From Galerina marginata (Eukaryota; Basidiomycota; Agaricomycetes; Agaricales; Galerinaceae), in NCBI GenBank assembly GCA_023014335.1, contig JAECYW010000011.1, positions 1,178,001-1,242,000 on the forward strand: a DNA stretch of 64,000 nt, in the 5' to 3' direction. The stretch's first letter is position 1, and each line of letters starts with the position of its first letter. Positions 47,060 through 58,536 of this stretch are shown piece after piece. A model generated the notes under the pieces. It was not told where the DNA came from. It saw only the letters and a list, made by a program, of their open reading frames with translations, and did not search any database. The position numbers and the translations under genes are program-made.

Positions 47060-50000
47060 TCAATGTTCAGAAGCCAACGAAGACGATGTCCAATGGTCAT
47101 TTAGAAGCGACGAAAAATGAGCGCCCACTGGACTGAAACTCGCAGTTATTCCAGTATCCTGTAGGTGAACACCTACTTCCCGTTGACGTTGAAAGGAAAG
47201 GCAGAGAGACTCAACCAGGATATCCTGACACATCATCAAATTCCAAGACGGCTCCAAAGCATCCTGGCCTTTGCATTACCAGTATAGGCGAGCATATCCG
47301 TGGGTGCTTTATTTTTCAGAGTTCGATAACTGTGTCAGGAATTGTTGTGTCCTCGACGCCCGGGTGCATTCAAGTTGTTCGGTCCTGTCCTAAGCATCTA
47401 CTTAGCATCATCAGTACAAGCATGCGCGTTGATCTCAGTCGCTGAAGTTGTTCCGTTGGACGAAGGTTGGACTGCAAGTAAAAGGAGTGCAGACGAACTC
47501 GCACGTCATGGCTAGGAGCAAGTAAACGCTTTGCGTTTGGGATGGCTTAGATATCCTGATACATCTTCGACAATACATGATAAAGCATCTTGGCTTATGC
47601 ATCGCCAGTATGTACAAGCGAGCACATCCGAGATTGCTTTGATTGCAAGGCTCGGTGAATGCGTCAGGAAGTGTTATGTCCACCAGGTCCGTATTCGAGT
47701 TGTCGTTAATATTTTCAGATGGGCTGGCATCGATAGACGCTGATGTATGGAGGCCAAGTTGAAAAGACATTGACTGTACAGATGCAAACGGCTCAAGGAG
47801 ATCGTGGATGCACTCGGCAAGCACTGGATCGTAAGACGGTCTTCAATCGTATCCAATCATCGTAGCCTATCCCAATGACCGCGTTTCAAGATATCTCAGC
47901 ATTCTGGGCCAACGAAGACGAAATTATAGGTAGGGAGTAGAAAAAGAACACAGACTGAACTGAAGCTTGGGTTACTCCAGTATCGTACGTGAATACGTAC
48001 TTTGGGTCAACGTTGAAAGGAAAGGCAGAGAGAACCGGAACATCCTGACACTCTCTTGGAATAAATGAAACAAAGCATCTTGGCTTATGCATCATCAGTA
48101 CAGGCAAGCACATCCGAAGGGCGCTTTGGCTTTTATGGTTATGGCAAGGCGAATGCGTTAGGAAGCGTTATGTCCTCGATGCCAGTGTACATTCAAGTTG
48201 TTCCCCCGTCTCGTGCATCATCACAAGCATGTAGCATCGATGTTGTGGGCGAGAATGCCGCTGGAGTCGTTGACCTGGTGAGTCCTAAAATTCCTTCCTG
48301 ATGGAGGTTAGAGTACAAGTACAAGTCAAAGGACTCGGAGTGTGGACGAGCTTAGCACGCAACAGCCGGAAGCAAGCAACCTCTTGCGACTGAAGTAGCC
48401 TGGATATCCTGACACAGGATTTCCAGCTCCCACCTTACAAAGCATCCTGTCTTATGCATCACCAGTACAGGCGACCATATCCAAGGGGTGCTTTGGTTTT
48501 CAGAGCTCGGTAATTGTGTCAGGAACTGTCATGTCCGACGCCAGCGTGTGTAGTTCGGTCTAGTATTACCAGCTCAAGCATGTAGCATGGAGGAGGTTGG
48601 AGTACAAGCACAAAGAATGCGGACAAACTTGCGTCAGAAGCAAGCAAACCCTTGTGTCTGAGGTAGCTTGAACATCCTGACACATTGTCGGCCAACAATC
48701 ACCATACAACAAAGCATATTGGTTTATGCATCACCAGTACAGGTAAGCACATACGAGGGTGCTTTGTTCTTCAGGCTCGATAATTGTGTCAGAGATTGTT
48801 ATGTCCTGGTTGCCAGCGCGCATTCAATTTGTTCGGTCCTGTCGTATAAATCATCAGCACAGGCATGATCGCAGCATGGACAATGTGGGCTCGGATGCCG
48901 CCGTGGACCGTAGGCGTTGACTTCAGTCGCTTTAGTCGTTTCGTTGATCCCTTTTTGATGAAGGTTTGAGTACAAGTAAAAGGAGTGCAGACGAACTTAG
49001 CGCGCAATGGTTAGGAGCAAATAAACGTCCTGCGTCTGAGGTAGCTCGAATATCCTGACACATCATCGAAAGGAATCGGTCGCTTACAAAGGACCTTGGC
49101 GCATGCATACCAATACAGGCGAGCATATCCAAGAAGTGCTTTGATTTTCAGGGCTCGACAATGTGTCAGGAAATGTTGTCCTCGACGCCAGCGTGTGTAG
49201 TTCGGTCCAGTCTTGCGCATTATCAGCACAAGCATGTTGCATAGACGTTGTGGGCGGGGACGCCGCTGAAGACGTTGACCTCACGAGTCGCCCTACGATG
49301 CCTTCCTGACGGAGGTTGGAGTACAAGTAAAAGCAGGGCAGCCAAGCTTAGCGCGCAATGGCACGGAGCAAGCAAACGTCTTGCGTCTGAGGCAGCTTCA
49401 ATATCCTGACACATGATCGACCAAGGATCTGCTATTAACCAAAGCATCCTGGCTGATGCATTACCAGTGCAGGCAAGCATATCCAAGGAGTGCTTTGGAC
49501 CTTTGGTTCAGGACTCGATAATGCGTCAGGAAGTTAGGAACTGTTGTCCTCGACGCCGGCGTGTGTAGTTCGGTCCAGTCTTGCGCATCATCAGCACAAA
49601 CATGTAGCATAGACGTTGTGTGCGAGGCGCCGCAGGGGACGTTGACCTCACGAGTCGCCCTACGATCCCTTCCTGAAGTACGACGGAAAAAAAGATGTGT
49701 GGAAGAACTTACACGCAATAGCAGGGAGCAAGTAAACGCTTGCGCCTGGGGTAGCTTCCACATCCTGACACCAGCGATTACGTCGATTGCAGTCCACAGA
49801 GCATCCCGGCCGATGCATCACCAGTACAGGTAAGCATATCCAAGGGGTGCTTTGGTTTATGGCTCGATGAATGCGTCAGGAAGTGTTGTGTCCACCAAGT
49901 GCGTACGTATGCAAGTTGTCGTTGATATTTTCAGATGAACTCGCATCGATGCGAACGGCAAGCACTGGATTGGAAGGTGGTCTTCAATCGTATCCATTTC

Positions 50001-50759
50001 GTTGTAGCCTGTCCCAGTGATCGTTGTCCCCGAACATCAAGATCCTTTGGAACACGAAGACGAGGTTGAAAGGGAGCAACAGAGAAAGACCGCTCACTGG
50101 GATAAAACTTGCAGTTGTTCGAGTATCGTGTCCGTAAAGACACTTTCCGTTGACTTTGGAAGGCAGGAGAGAACCAGAACATCCTGACCCATCATCAGTA
50201 CCACTGGGTTCTTACAAAGCATCCCGTCTTATACATCGCCGGTACAGGCGAGCGCGAGGGGTGCTTTGGTTTTCAGAGCTCGATGATGCGCCAGGAATCC
50301 GTTATGTCCTCGACGCCAGCGCGCATTTTCGGTCCTGTTTTTGTGCATCACTAGGGGTTCCGTCGATCCCTTTTGACGAAGGTTGGTAGGAGTGCGGAGG
50401 GGCATAGCGCGCAATGGCGGCGAGCGAGCAAGCCGATTGCTTTTGAGGTTAAAGCTTCGTTGCAAGAACGATCGCCGACGAATCACACTGAACTGAGGCC
50501 TGCAGTTATTCCAATATCATTCAAGTACGTGAATGCATACTTCCTGTTGACGGTGATAGGAAAGGCAGAGAGAACCAGAACATCCTAACACGTCATCGAA
50601 ATAGCAATTTCCGTGACAAGGCATCCTGGCTTATGCATCACCGATACAGGCGAGCGCATCCGAGGAATGCTTTGGTTTTCAGGGTTCGATAATCGTGTCA
50701 GGAATTGTTGTGTCCTCAACGCCCAGGATGCAGTAAAGTTGTCTCGTGCCGGAGGCGTT

Positions 50760-50877
50760 TGTAAGGCCGGATGGTGCCCACCTCCACATATAGTGCCGGG
50801 TTTAGGAATGAGAGACCATTCCTAAAGACGCCTTTTGGTTGGAACGGTTGAGCGCCGGCACTCTCTCCCGTCTTCCA
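50760..50877 (+). repeat. Left terminal repeat of the TRIM-like element
   Basis: 118 bp, TG...CA ends. Contains an internal inverted pair TTTAGGAATG / CATTCCTAAA that can form a short hairpin. Confidence 0.85.
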
Positions 50878-51043
50878 CTTTAGGAATGGTCTCGGCATAG
50901 GTCAGAGGTTCGAACCTAGCACAACGCAGGCAAATGCGGGCCTTTGACTGTAGCAAGTGACATGTTGCAGGGTGAAAATCCCTGGGGTGTCGTATGTGGA
51001 AAAACTCCACCTCAGGCATTGATTCTTGAGGAGCCGGGAGGGT

Positions 51044-51160
51044 GTAAGGCCGGATGGTGCCCACCTCCACATATAGTGCCGGGTTTAGGAATGAGAGACC
51101 ATTCCTAAAGACGCCTTTTGGTTGGAACGGTTGAGCGCCGGCACTCTCTCCCGTCTTCCA
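51044..51160 (+). repeat. Right terminal repeat of the TRIM-like element
   Basis: 117 bp, identical to the left copy except for a one-base C-run difference. Followed by the target duplication GCGTT. Confidence 0.85.
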
Positions 51161-52052
51161 GCGTTGACCTCACGAGTCGCCCTATGAAACCTTCTGAATG
51201 GAGGTTGGAGGAGCAGTGCCGTAGAAGGAGTGCGGAGTGAGGACGAACTTGCATGCGATGGCTGGGAGCAGGTAGACGTCTTGGGTCTGAGTTACATAGC
51301 TTGAACATCCTGACACATTGTCGGCAAATGTCACTCAGTTGACAAAGCAAGCTGGCTTATGCATCACCAGTACAGGCAAGCATAGCCAAGGAGTGCTTTG
51401 GTTTTCAGGGCTCGAGGGCTCGATAATGCGCCAGGAAGTGCCTTGACCTCGACGACAGCGTGCATTCAAGTTGTTCAGTCCGGTCTTGTGCATCACCACT
51501 GGGATTATTGGGCTGATACCAATAGGGCGAGGATGTTGCCGTTCGAGGTGTTGACCTCACGAGTCGCCCTACGATGCCTTCTCGATGGAGGTTGGAGTAC
51601 AATTGTAAGTAAAATCTTAGCGCGCAATGACAAGGAGCAAGCAAAAGTCTTGCGTCTGAGGCAGCTTGGACATCCTGACACACACCCAAATTGAAGATAA
51701 AAAAGCGTCCTGGCTTATCCACCTGCACCAGCCGTACAGCCGAGGGTGCTTTGTTCTTCAGGGTTCGATAATGCGTCAGGAAATTGCTATGTCTTCGACG
51801 GCAGCGTGCATCATCAGCTTATGCATGATTGCAGCATGATTGTGGGATCGTTAGGCTGAGAGCATAGACGTTGTGAGCGGGGGTGCTGGGGTAGGCGATG
51901 ACCTCAATCGCCCTAATCACTCCGTCGATCCCTGTTGGTAGTCGTTGAAGTGGAGAAAGGAAGAAAGGAAGCTCTCTTGACGATCGTCGGCGGACCGAGG
52001 ATCCCGCGCTGACTCCCGAGAAAAGTCCACCACAGGCTCACAGCCATTCAGT

Positions 52053-52450
52053 TGTAAGGAACCGTATCCGAAATGGGAAGCCGAAGGGAAACGGCACGGA
52101 AACGACGTGAGAAATGAGGGAGTGCGCGGACAGATAAGGAAGCGAGGGAAACAGAGTAGGATTGTCGAGTACGGAACAATACACTGAGTTGATTCTACGA
52201 GTATCTACGTAGAATACGAGGGGCTTATATACGAGAGGGAAAGAGGAGGTTGACAGGAGGAATTGGGAATAAGACTGGAGTGGATGACGAGGATTTGAGA
52301 AAGGACTGAAAAGGAGTGTGATCGAGACTGAACGGGAGGCAAACTAAGGAGTGAAGAGTGAAGATGAGGAAAGATAAGGGACGATAAGATAAGATCGGAA
52401 CGAGGACTCCGAGAGGTAATTCGGGCGGAATACCCGAGATGTTCGTTACA
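52053..52450 (-). repeat. 3' LTR of the LARD element (left side)
   Basis: 398 bp, TGTAAGGAACC...GTTCGTTACA on plus, same as the right copy base for base as far as I can compare by eye. Contains the near-palindrome ATTCTACG-N8-CGTAGAAT and a minus-strand TATA-like box. Confidence 0.9.
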
Positions 52451-55011
52451 TTACCCCCTTCTTAAGGACGGAGGTCGCGGATTTTGTGGAATTCGGTGGG
52501 TGAGGGACTTGAACGCGACCGAAGTATGTGTTTTGGAGGGTAAAAACGGGAAGGAAAGGAAGACAAAAATGTCGGGGTTGGAGATGAACGTTACGAGAAA
52601 TGCGGAGACGTCCAGAGTTTGGAGTGTTGGCATGGGAGAACAGATGCCGTTGGGTAATGGAGCGGGGTGAAATCGAGGTGGATAAAAGAAATTGAAAAGG
52701 ATGAGACTTGAAAGTGGATTAAAGGAAGGAATGAATAGTGGATGAATAATAAGAGAAAAACCCGGGGTATTGTTTGTGTTTATGAACAACAACAAGAGAC
52801 GACGACGGCTTGAGATTTCCAAGAAAGTGGGGTGTTGACCGGAAATTTTGTCGCGGGTTAAAGAAAAGAAAAGGTGGATAGACGCGCGTTTGAGATTGAG
52901 CGGCGCCGTCGGAGATGCGAATTTCGTAGGTCAAGTTGAGGGATGGATACGCCGAAAACGCGATAGAACAGTCGACGTTTGACGAGTAAAAGATCGAGGT
53001 GAACGGAAATTTGCTGGATGAGCTGGATGAAGAAGGATAGGAAGGAATGAGGCATGGAAAGGAAAGTGGTGTGACTTGGAATGGGTATTGGGATGAAGGA
53101 ACGGGGTGTGAAGAAATGATATGGACTAAAGGCTCAACGGGAGAATTCTAGACATTGAACAAGAAGCATTCCGTCGGTGATTCGGAAGGCGATAACGGTT
53201 TGAAGTGACGACCGTGTAAATTCATCGAGTTCGTAGAGAATGAGCTTGAGTGACGAAAGTAAATCGCGTCGGAAAGTGCCAAGGAAAACGTGGAGGCGGA
53301 ATGCAATCTAGAAACGATGAGCAAATCGGATTTATCCATAGACTCGCAGGTGTTGAGGTTCACGAGCTGCGCGAGTCATGCGATACAGTGGAAGGCAAAG
53401 CCACGCGGAAACGGAATACCAGCGCGGTGCCAGATGATCGAGCTGGAGAATTGCATTCATAACACGAGGATAAAATATGGGAAGGAAAAGGAAGCTGGAA
53501 GTGTTGATTTGCGAGGGTGAGAGTGGCGACGAATGACGATCGCACAGAACTCGACGGAAAGGAAACCGATCGAGAAACCTAGAAAGGTCGCAAACAACCA
53601 GGGAGGAGGAGCAAGAACCAAGAGGTAAATCGGATATGAGATATTAACTTGAATGCCAAATGAACGAGGCAGCAAGATTCCGAATGATTGAGTGACTTGA
53701 GGAGAGGAGTGTCGTAGGAGGAAGAATAGGCGCCGAGAACGGGAATAAGCGCCGAGAGAGAAGAAGCATGACGAGAAGAGAGGATGAGGATGAGGATGAG
53801 AGACAAGGAGGAAGGATGAGAGATGAGGAGAGGAGGAGAGGAGGAGGGATAATGATGAGAGATCGGAACAGGAGAAATGCCGCAGATGACTGGATGATCT
53901 GCAAAAGGGATTACAGGAAGGATATCGCAGATGTATACCTTTATCCCCCTTTCAAGGCGACGCGGGAGCGGAAATTGTGGGGTTGGGAGAGAGAAAAAAA
54001 ATAGGGCCTAGATGTCGAAGACTTGAAAATCGTGGAGATCGACGGTGAAAGGTTGTCTTGACGTGAAGGGATTGAGTAACGAGAGGGAGTGAAGGAAAGA
54101 ATGACGTAGAAAAAATGAACGTGGGTGTGTCGAGAATAAAGGGCGAGATTACACGTTCAAGCCGAGGCTATCCCATGAACCAAGATGAGGGCGGAGCGAC
54201 AAGACAGAAGCCATATCGCGGAACGGAGGTAGACACAAATTCGGCCAGGTGAAAATAGACCTGGGATTCCCATTGAAGGGTCGGAGAGGAAAACAACGAT
54301 GTAAATCTTCTAGAACGTCGAGGGAAAACGGGGACGACGCGAAAACATCGAGAAGAAAGGATGAGACGGGGGTTTGAGATGAATCCATACGACGTCAAGT
54401 CGCAAGGAGAAGGGACTGCTATGGTTGACGAAGCAGCATTGAAGCTTGAGGAATTCAGGAGCGACCCAAATAAGACAAGAAAGATGACGACGAGTTGATG
54501 AGAAACTCGAGAGGACAGTGAGGAATGGTCTGCGTGATGGAAGTCATTTAGAACCAGAAGATAAGATGCTAGGAGACAGCCAGGATGCCTTGAATTCGGC
54601 GCGACCGAAGCCGTTTAGAACCGCAGGCCAAGAACGAGGGAACTTGAAGATCTATAATTTGAAATTATACCGGAAATGAATGTTTCTGCGGTCGTTGGTC
54701 GTCTCGGCGAAGGACAGACCAACATAGATCTGGACAGAGGTGGGCGATCGTTAAGACGCAGGCCTAGACCGATCGGGGAATGTCAAGGTACAAGGCTGAT
54801 GGAGTTACAAGACCGAAGCCTTTGCCAAAAGCGGAACAGGGAAATCGATGGTTGGCGCCGCAGCAGAAAGGATGTAGTTATCCGCGAGCCGTCGATGTTA
54901 GGAAATAGCGGAAAAGGAGAGATGAGAGAAATGAAGAGAAGAAAGAGTAGAAGACGTCCGAGAAGGACGAGAGGAACGGAAGGTTGCAAGATAAGAGGTT
55001 AGGATGAGAGA

Positions 55012-55162
55012 GAAAAGGATGAGTGGTCCGGGCGATGATGGTCGTTTGGAACCGTGAGGGAGAAGGCGGCGAAGAGTTGTGCGGTGAAGGATGAGTGGTC
55101 CGGGCATGATGGTCGTTTGGAACCGGGAGGGAGAAGGCGGCGAAGAGTTGTGCGGTGAAGAA
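55012..55162. repeat. Tandem duplication inside the LARD interior
   Basis: Two adjacent copies of about 74 bp starting GGATGAGTGGTCCGGGC and ending GAGTTGTGCGGTGAAG, with a few differences. Confidence 0.8.
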
Positions 55163-55852
55163 CCAACACAAATGGCATCCGACTTTGAAGGTCAGAGCCC
55201 AGAACAAGAGAGCGTGTCGCTAGGATGATGGCCTTGACCGACAGAGGCTGGGATATTGGACTGACAAGCGACGGTCTTCGCCAAAAGGGAGGAGAACGAA
55301 CACAAGGAAAAGTGAACGTTGATGGGAACGCGCGCTATGGATCGGCGGCGGCGGCTGACTGTATTGAACACGATCCAAGGAAATGAATAATAGATCGCGT
55401 AAGCCGGGAGAACAGGAATGGCGGTGATGAACGAGGATGAACGAGTGGAACCAGGACCAAGAAGGATCGAGAACGCGAAAAGCGAGAGTTTTGACACGTG
55501 ATGTCGAAATGTTGACCAAGGAACGAGGAACCAAGAACCAAGAAGACGAAAGGAAGCTCAGGAAAGTGCGACGAGGAGTGAAGAGAACAGATGGTGTGGA
55601 GAAACGGTGACTGCCAACAAGGAAACTCGAGCGTGGTTGATAAACGCGAGTAGTAAGAGAGGCGGCGAGCCGGACCGACAAAGTTCGTAGCACTCAAACG
55701 CGATTGACAAGCGCGAGCGGCTGACACGAATCAAGAAGCACCAAAAGAGTGAAAGGCGAAAGGCGGCGTCAAGTCCGAAGAACAAAGGAACGAGAAGAGA
55801 CACCGGGTCGTCGACGAGCAAGGATTCGAGATGTTGGTGGTAGAATCAAACT

Positions 55853-56250
55853 TGTAAGGAACCGTATCCGAAATGGGAAGCCGAAGGGAAACGGCACGGA
55901 AACGACGTGAGAAATGAGGGAGTGCGCGGACAGATAAGGAAGCGAGGGAAACAGAGTAGGATTGTCGAGTACGGAACAATACACTGAGTTGATTCTACGA
56001 GTATCTACGTAGAATACGAGGGGCTTATATACGAGAGGGAAAGAGGAGGTTGACAGGAGGAATTGGGAATAAGACTGGAGTGGATGACGAGGATTTGAGA
56101 AAGGACTGAAAAGGAGTGTGATCGAGACTGAACGGGAGGCAAACTAAGGAGTGAAGAGTGAAGATGAGGAAAGATAAGGGACGATAAGATAAGATCGGAA
56201 CGAGGACTCCGAGAGGTAATTCGGGCGGAATACCCGAGATGTTCGTTACA
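55853..56250 (-). repeat. 5' LTR of the LARD element (right side)
   Basis: Same 398-bp sequence as the left LTR. If minus orientation is right, transcription starts here near the TATATAAG box at 56024-56031 and runs away from the gluconokinase gene. Confidence 0.9.
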
Positions 56251-56321
56251 TCAGTGTACTTCTGCTTTCCCCACCATCCCTCTCTCACTCACTCTCATCG
56301 CCGTCGATCGCAGGCATAGGC

Positions 56322-57110
56322 ATGGGACAGCCCGACTCGGACGCAATCGCGAAGATGCGGGAAGAAGGAGGGCCAGTGTTCATCGTAGTCATGGTTCGCG
56401 CTCGCACGACTCTTTATTCACCCAATTCCTAATTCCTATGAAAATAACAGGGCGTCTCAGGAACCGGCAAATCCACGCTCGGCGCCGGCCTCGCGCACGC
56501 GCTGGGGATGCCGTACATCGAGGGCGACGAGCTGCACCCCAAAGCGAACATCGAGAAGATGTCGTCTGGGCACGCGCTGGACGACGCGGACCGCGAGCCG
56601 TGGTTGGCGCATATCAGGGCGAACGCGGTGTTGAGGGTCGGGGAGCAGTTGGAGGCGCATCTCGCGCAGAGCGGTGGGGGTGAGGAGGGAGGGGGAGGAG
56701 GGAGTAAGGTTCCTGCGTGGGGCGTGGTGGCTACGTGCTCTTCGCTGAAGCGGTATTATCGGGATATACTGCGCGGTCGGTGGAAGCCTCATCCCGAGTC
56801 GAAGGAGAACGCGAACAGGCTCCACGAACACCCTGAAGATGCGTTTCTAGAGACAGTCCCACTACCAACTTATTTCGTATTTATCGACGGTTCTCGAGAG
56901 CTCCTGCTCGACAGGATGGAGAAGAGACCTGGGCATTTCATGAAAGCGACGATGCTGGACGGCCAACTGCGCACGCTGGAGAGCCCGGTGGGCGAGGAAG
57001 GCGTGGTGGTGGTTTCTGCGGAACAGTCGACGGAGGAGCAGGTGCATGTTGCAGTGGAGGAGTTGAAGCATCTTGCTGGGTTGACTGGAAGGATTGAAGA
57101 GGTGGTTTGA
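56322..57110 (+). CDS. Gluconokinase
   Basis: Phosphorylates D-gluconate to 6-phosphogluconate with ATP, feeding the pentose phosphate pathway. Exon 1 (MGQPDSDAIAKMREEGG, PVFIVVM) joins exon 2 at GVSGTGKSTLG, the P-loop. Family landmarks follow: YIEGDELHPKANIEKMSSGHALDDADREPWL (the substrate-binding region), VVATCSSLKRYYRDILR, FVFIDGSRELLLDRMEKRPGHFM and LDGQLRTLESP. A Gly-rich insertion (SGGGEEGGGGGS) separates two core segments. About 235 residues, slightly longer than bacterial GntK. No frame problem. The start codon lies only 67 bp downstream of the LARD target duplication, so the element now occupies the promoter region. Confidence 0.92.
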
Positions 57111-57272
57111 TTTGGTTTATGCATAGAATAAATATATCGGAATGCACTGTAACATTATTTAGAATTTATGGATTGGAAGGAAGTGAGCTACGGCGATTGC
57201 CGAAATGCGACGCGTGTGCAGGACGACGCGTCAGTTCTCATTTCTGCATTATCTCTTTCTTTCTATTTCATC

Positions 57273-58536
57273 ATGGTAAGCCTCGAAAATCTCCACACAT
57301 ACGCATTCATGTTGCTAAAACATAAGGTATAGGCCAGACGTTACGACAGTAAGCATTAGATCCAACTCCCTCGAAAGAAATACGCACCTAAACAAATTCT
57401 GAACCCAGGTCGCACAACCATCTTCTCGCCAGAGGGTAAGCGTCTCTTCCACTCATTCCAAACCAGCCACTAACCAAACTCTTCCCACAGGACGTCTCTA
57501 CCAAAGTAAGCTAATCCTCCAACCCAACCCTCATCCACCTTACCTCACATTATACTCACCACACCCTAACCCCCAGTCGAATATGCGATGGAAGCCATCT
57601 CACACGCCGGAACCGTGCTCGGCGTCCTAGCCAAAGACGGGGTCGTCCTAGCAGCCGAGAAAAAGGTCACCGGCAAGCTATTGGATCTGTCGAGTGCGAA
57701 ACACGGGGGGTATGGGGGGAGCGGGGAGAAGATCTATTTGCTCAATTCGTGCGTCCCTGTCTTTTCTGTTTCCTTTCCTTCCTTGTATCTCGTTCGTCTG
57801 ACTAATGTCCTTACCATTACCTTGTAGGAACGTCATCGGAGGCGTGGCTGGCCTCACAGCAGACGCCAACTCCCTGGTCAACTACGCGCGCACGGCGGCT
57901 CAGCGCCATTTGTTAACCTACAACGAAGATATCCCCGTCGAGCTACTCGCTCAGAGACTCTGCGACATGAAACAAGGGTACACGCAATTCGGAGGTGCAT
58001 ATCTGTATCTCAACCCTGCCTAACCCGCACAAACTCATCATCCTAATCCTAATCCCTCCTCATCCTCACAGGTCTCCGCCCATTCGGCGTCTCCCTCCTC
58101 TACGCAGGCTACGACCCGCACTACCACTTCCAGCTCTACCACTCCGACCCCTCAGGGAACTACTCGGGCTGGAAAGCCACCTGCATCGGCGCGAACAACG
58201 GCACCGCCCAGAGCCTCTTAAAGCAGGAGTACAAAGACGACATCGAGATCAAGGACGCGATCGGGCTCGTGCTCAGGACGATGAGCAAGACGATGGATAG
58301 TACGACGTTGACGAGCGAGAAGTGTGAGTGTTCTTGATTTCTATTTTTTTTTTGCGATCGTTTTGCAGGTGCTGACGACGGTCATTTGCCTGTAGTGGAG
58401 TTTGCGGTGTTGACGCTTGATCCTGCTACCAAACTACCCAGGGCGAAGATTTACAGACCTGCTGAGATCGATGCCCTGCTGGTGTCGGAGGGCCTGACAA
58501 AGAAAGATGAGGATATTGAGATGAAGGCTGCATGAT
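57273..58536 (+). CDS. PRE9: 20S proteasome subunit alpha type-4 (yeast alpha3)
   Basis: A core-particle alpha-ring subunit. The gene opens with four tiny exons: 57273-57275 (ATG only), 57333-57348, 57409-57435 and 57491-57505. These spell [20 protein letters not shown], the N-terminal gate region. Larger exons give [18 protein letters not shown], the alpha-subunit signature, then [69 protein letters not shown] and [21 protein letters not shown]. The end [11 protein letters not shown] has an acidic tail normal for this subunit. All junctions keep frame; length about 260 residues. Confidence 0.95.

Larger units (their letters stand above)
50760..51160 (+). mobile_element. TRIM-like miniature LTR element inside the tandem array
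   Basis: Direct terminal repeats of 118 bp (50760-50877) and 117 bp (51044-51160), each starting TGTAAGGCCGG and ending GTCTTCCA (TG...CA), differ by one C in a CCC run. The whole is flanked by the 5-bp duplication GCGTT (50755-50759 and 51161-51165). The 166-bp interior has no coding capacity. It ends in a purine-rich stretch (GAGGAGCCGGGAGGG) just before the second repeat, as expected for a polypurine tract, and includes AGGTTCGAACCT, a palindrome that also matches a tRNA B-box. No convincing primer-binding site seen. Confidence 0.85.
47060..51960 (+). repeat. Diverged tandem array of about 12 units (roughly 350-400 bp each), hairpin core in each
   Basis: A shared core recurs near 47221, 47550, 48041, 48407, 48672, 49051, 49401, 49761, 50179, 50579, 51306 and 51671. 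It reads TCCTGACACAT-ATCGA ... CAAAGCATCCTGGCTTATGC ... CACCAGTACAGGC ... GGTGCTTTGG ... TCGATAATGTGTCAGGA. The outer TCCTGACACA/TGTGTCAGGA and inner CAAAGCA/TGCTTTG pairs are inverted, so each core could fold into a hairpin of about 125 nt. Spacer sequence is also shared (GACCTCACGAGTCGCC, GGAGGTTGGAGTACAAG, GGAGCAAGCAAACG). Longer units with an extra TTGAAAGGAAAGGCAGAGAG block appear near 47060, 47890, 50000 and 50480, hinting at a higher-order period. No consistent open reading frame runs through. Confidence 0.85.
52053..56250 (-). mobile_element. LARD-type non-autonomous LTR retrotransposon, 4.2 kb
   Basis: LTRs of 398 bp (52053-52450, 55853-56250) with no visible difference and TG...CA ends, flanked by the 5-bp duplication TCAGT (52048-52052 and 56251-56255). 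The 3.4-kb interior has no gag or pol motif on either strand. It is strongly purine-rich on plus. Minus orientation is inferred from AAGAAGGGGG, a polypurine tract abutting the left LTR when read on minus (52451-52467), and from TATATAAG on the minus strand of each LTR (56024-56031 in the proposed 5' LTR). No obvious TGG-type primer-binding site follows that LTR. Identical LTRs imply a very recent insertion. Confidence 0.9.

Noticed and set aside
50907..50916. tRNA gene inside the TRIM-like element
   Set aside because: Only a B-box-like palindrome is present; no acceptor stem, A-box or anticodon arm can be drawn.
47060..51960. Regularly repeated units resembling a CRISPR array
   Set aside because: The period is about 350-400 bp, the units are diverged, the genome is clearly eukaryotic and there are no cas genes.
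52451..55852. Many minus-strand open frames of 60-150 codons in the LARD interior
   Set aside because: They are overlapping, Ser/Leu/Phe-rich products of pyrimidine-rich sequence without retroviral motifs; treated as chance.
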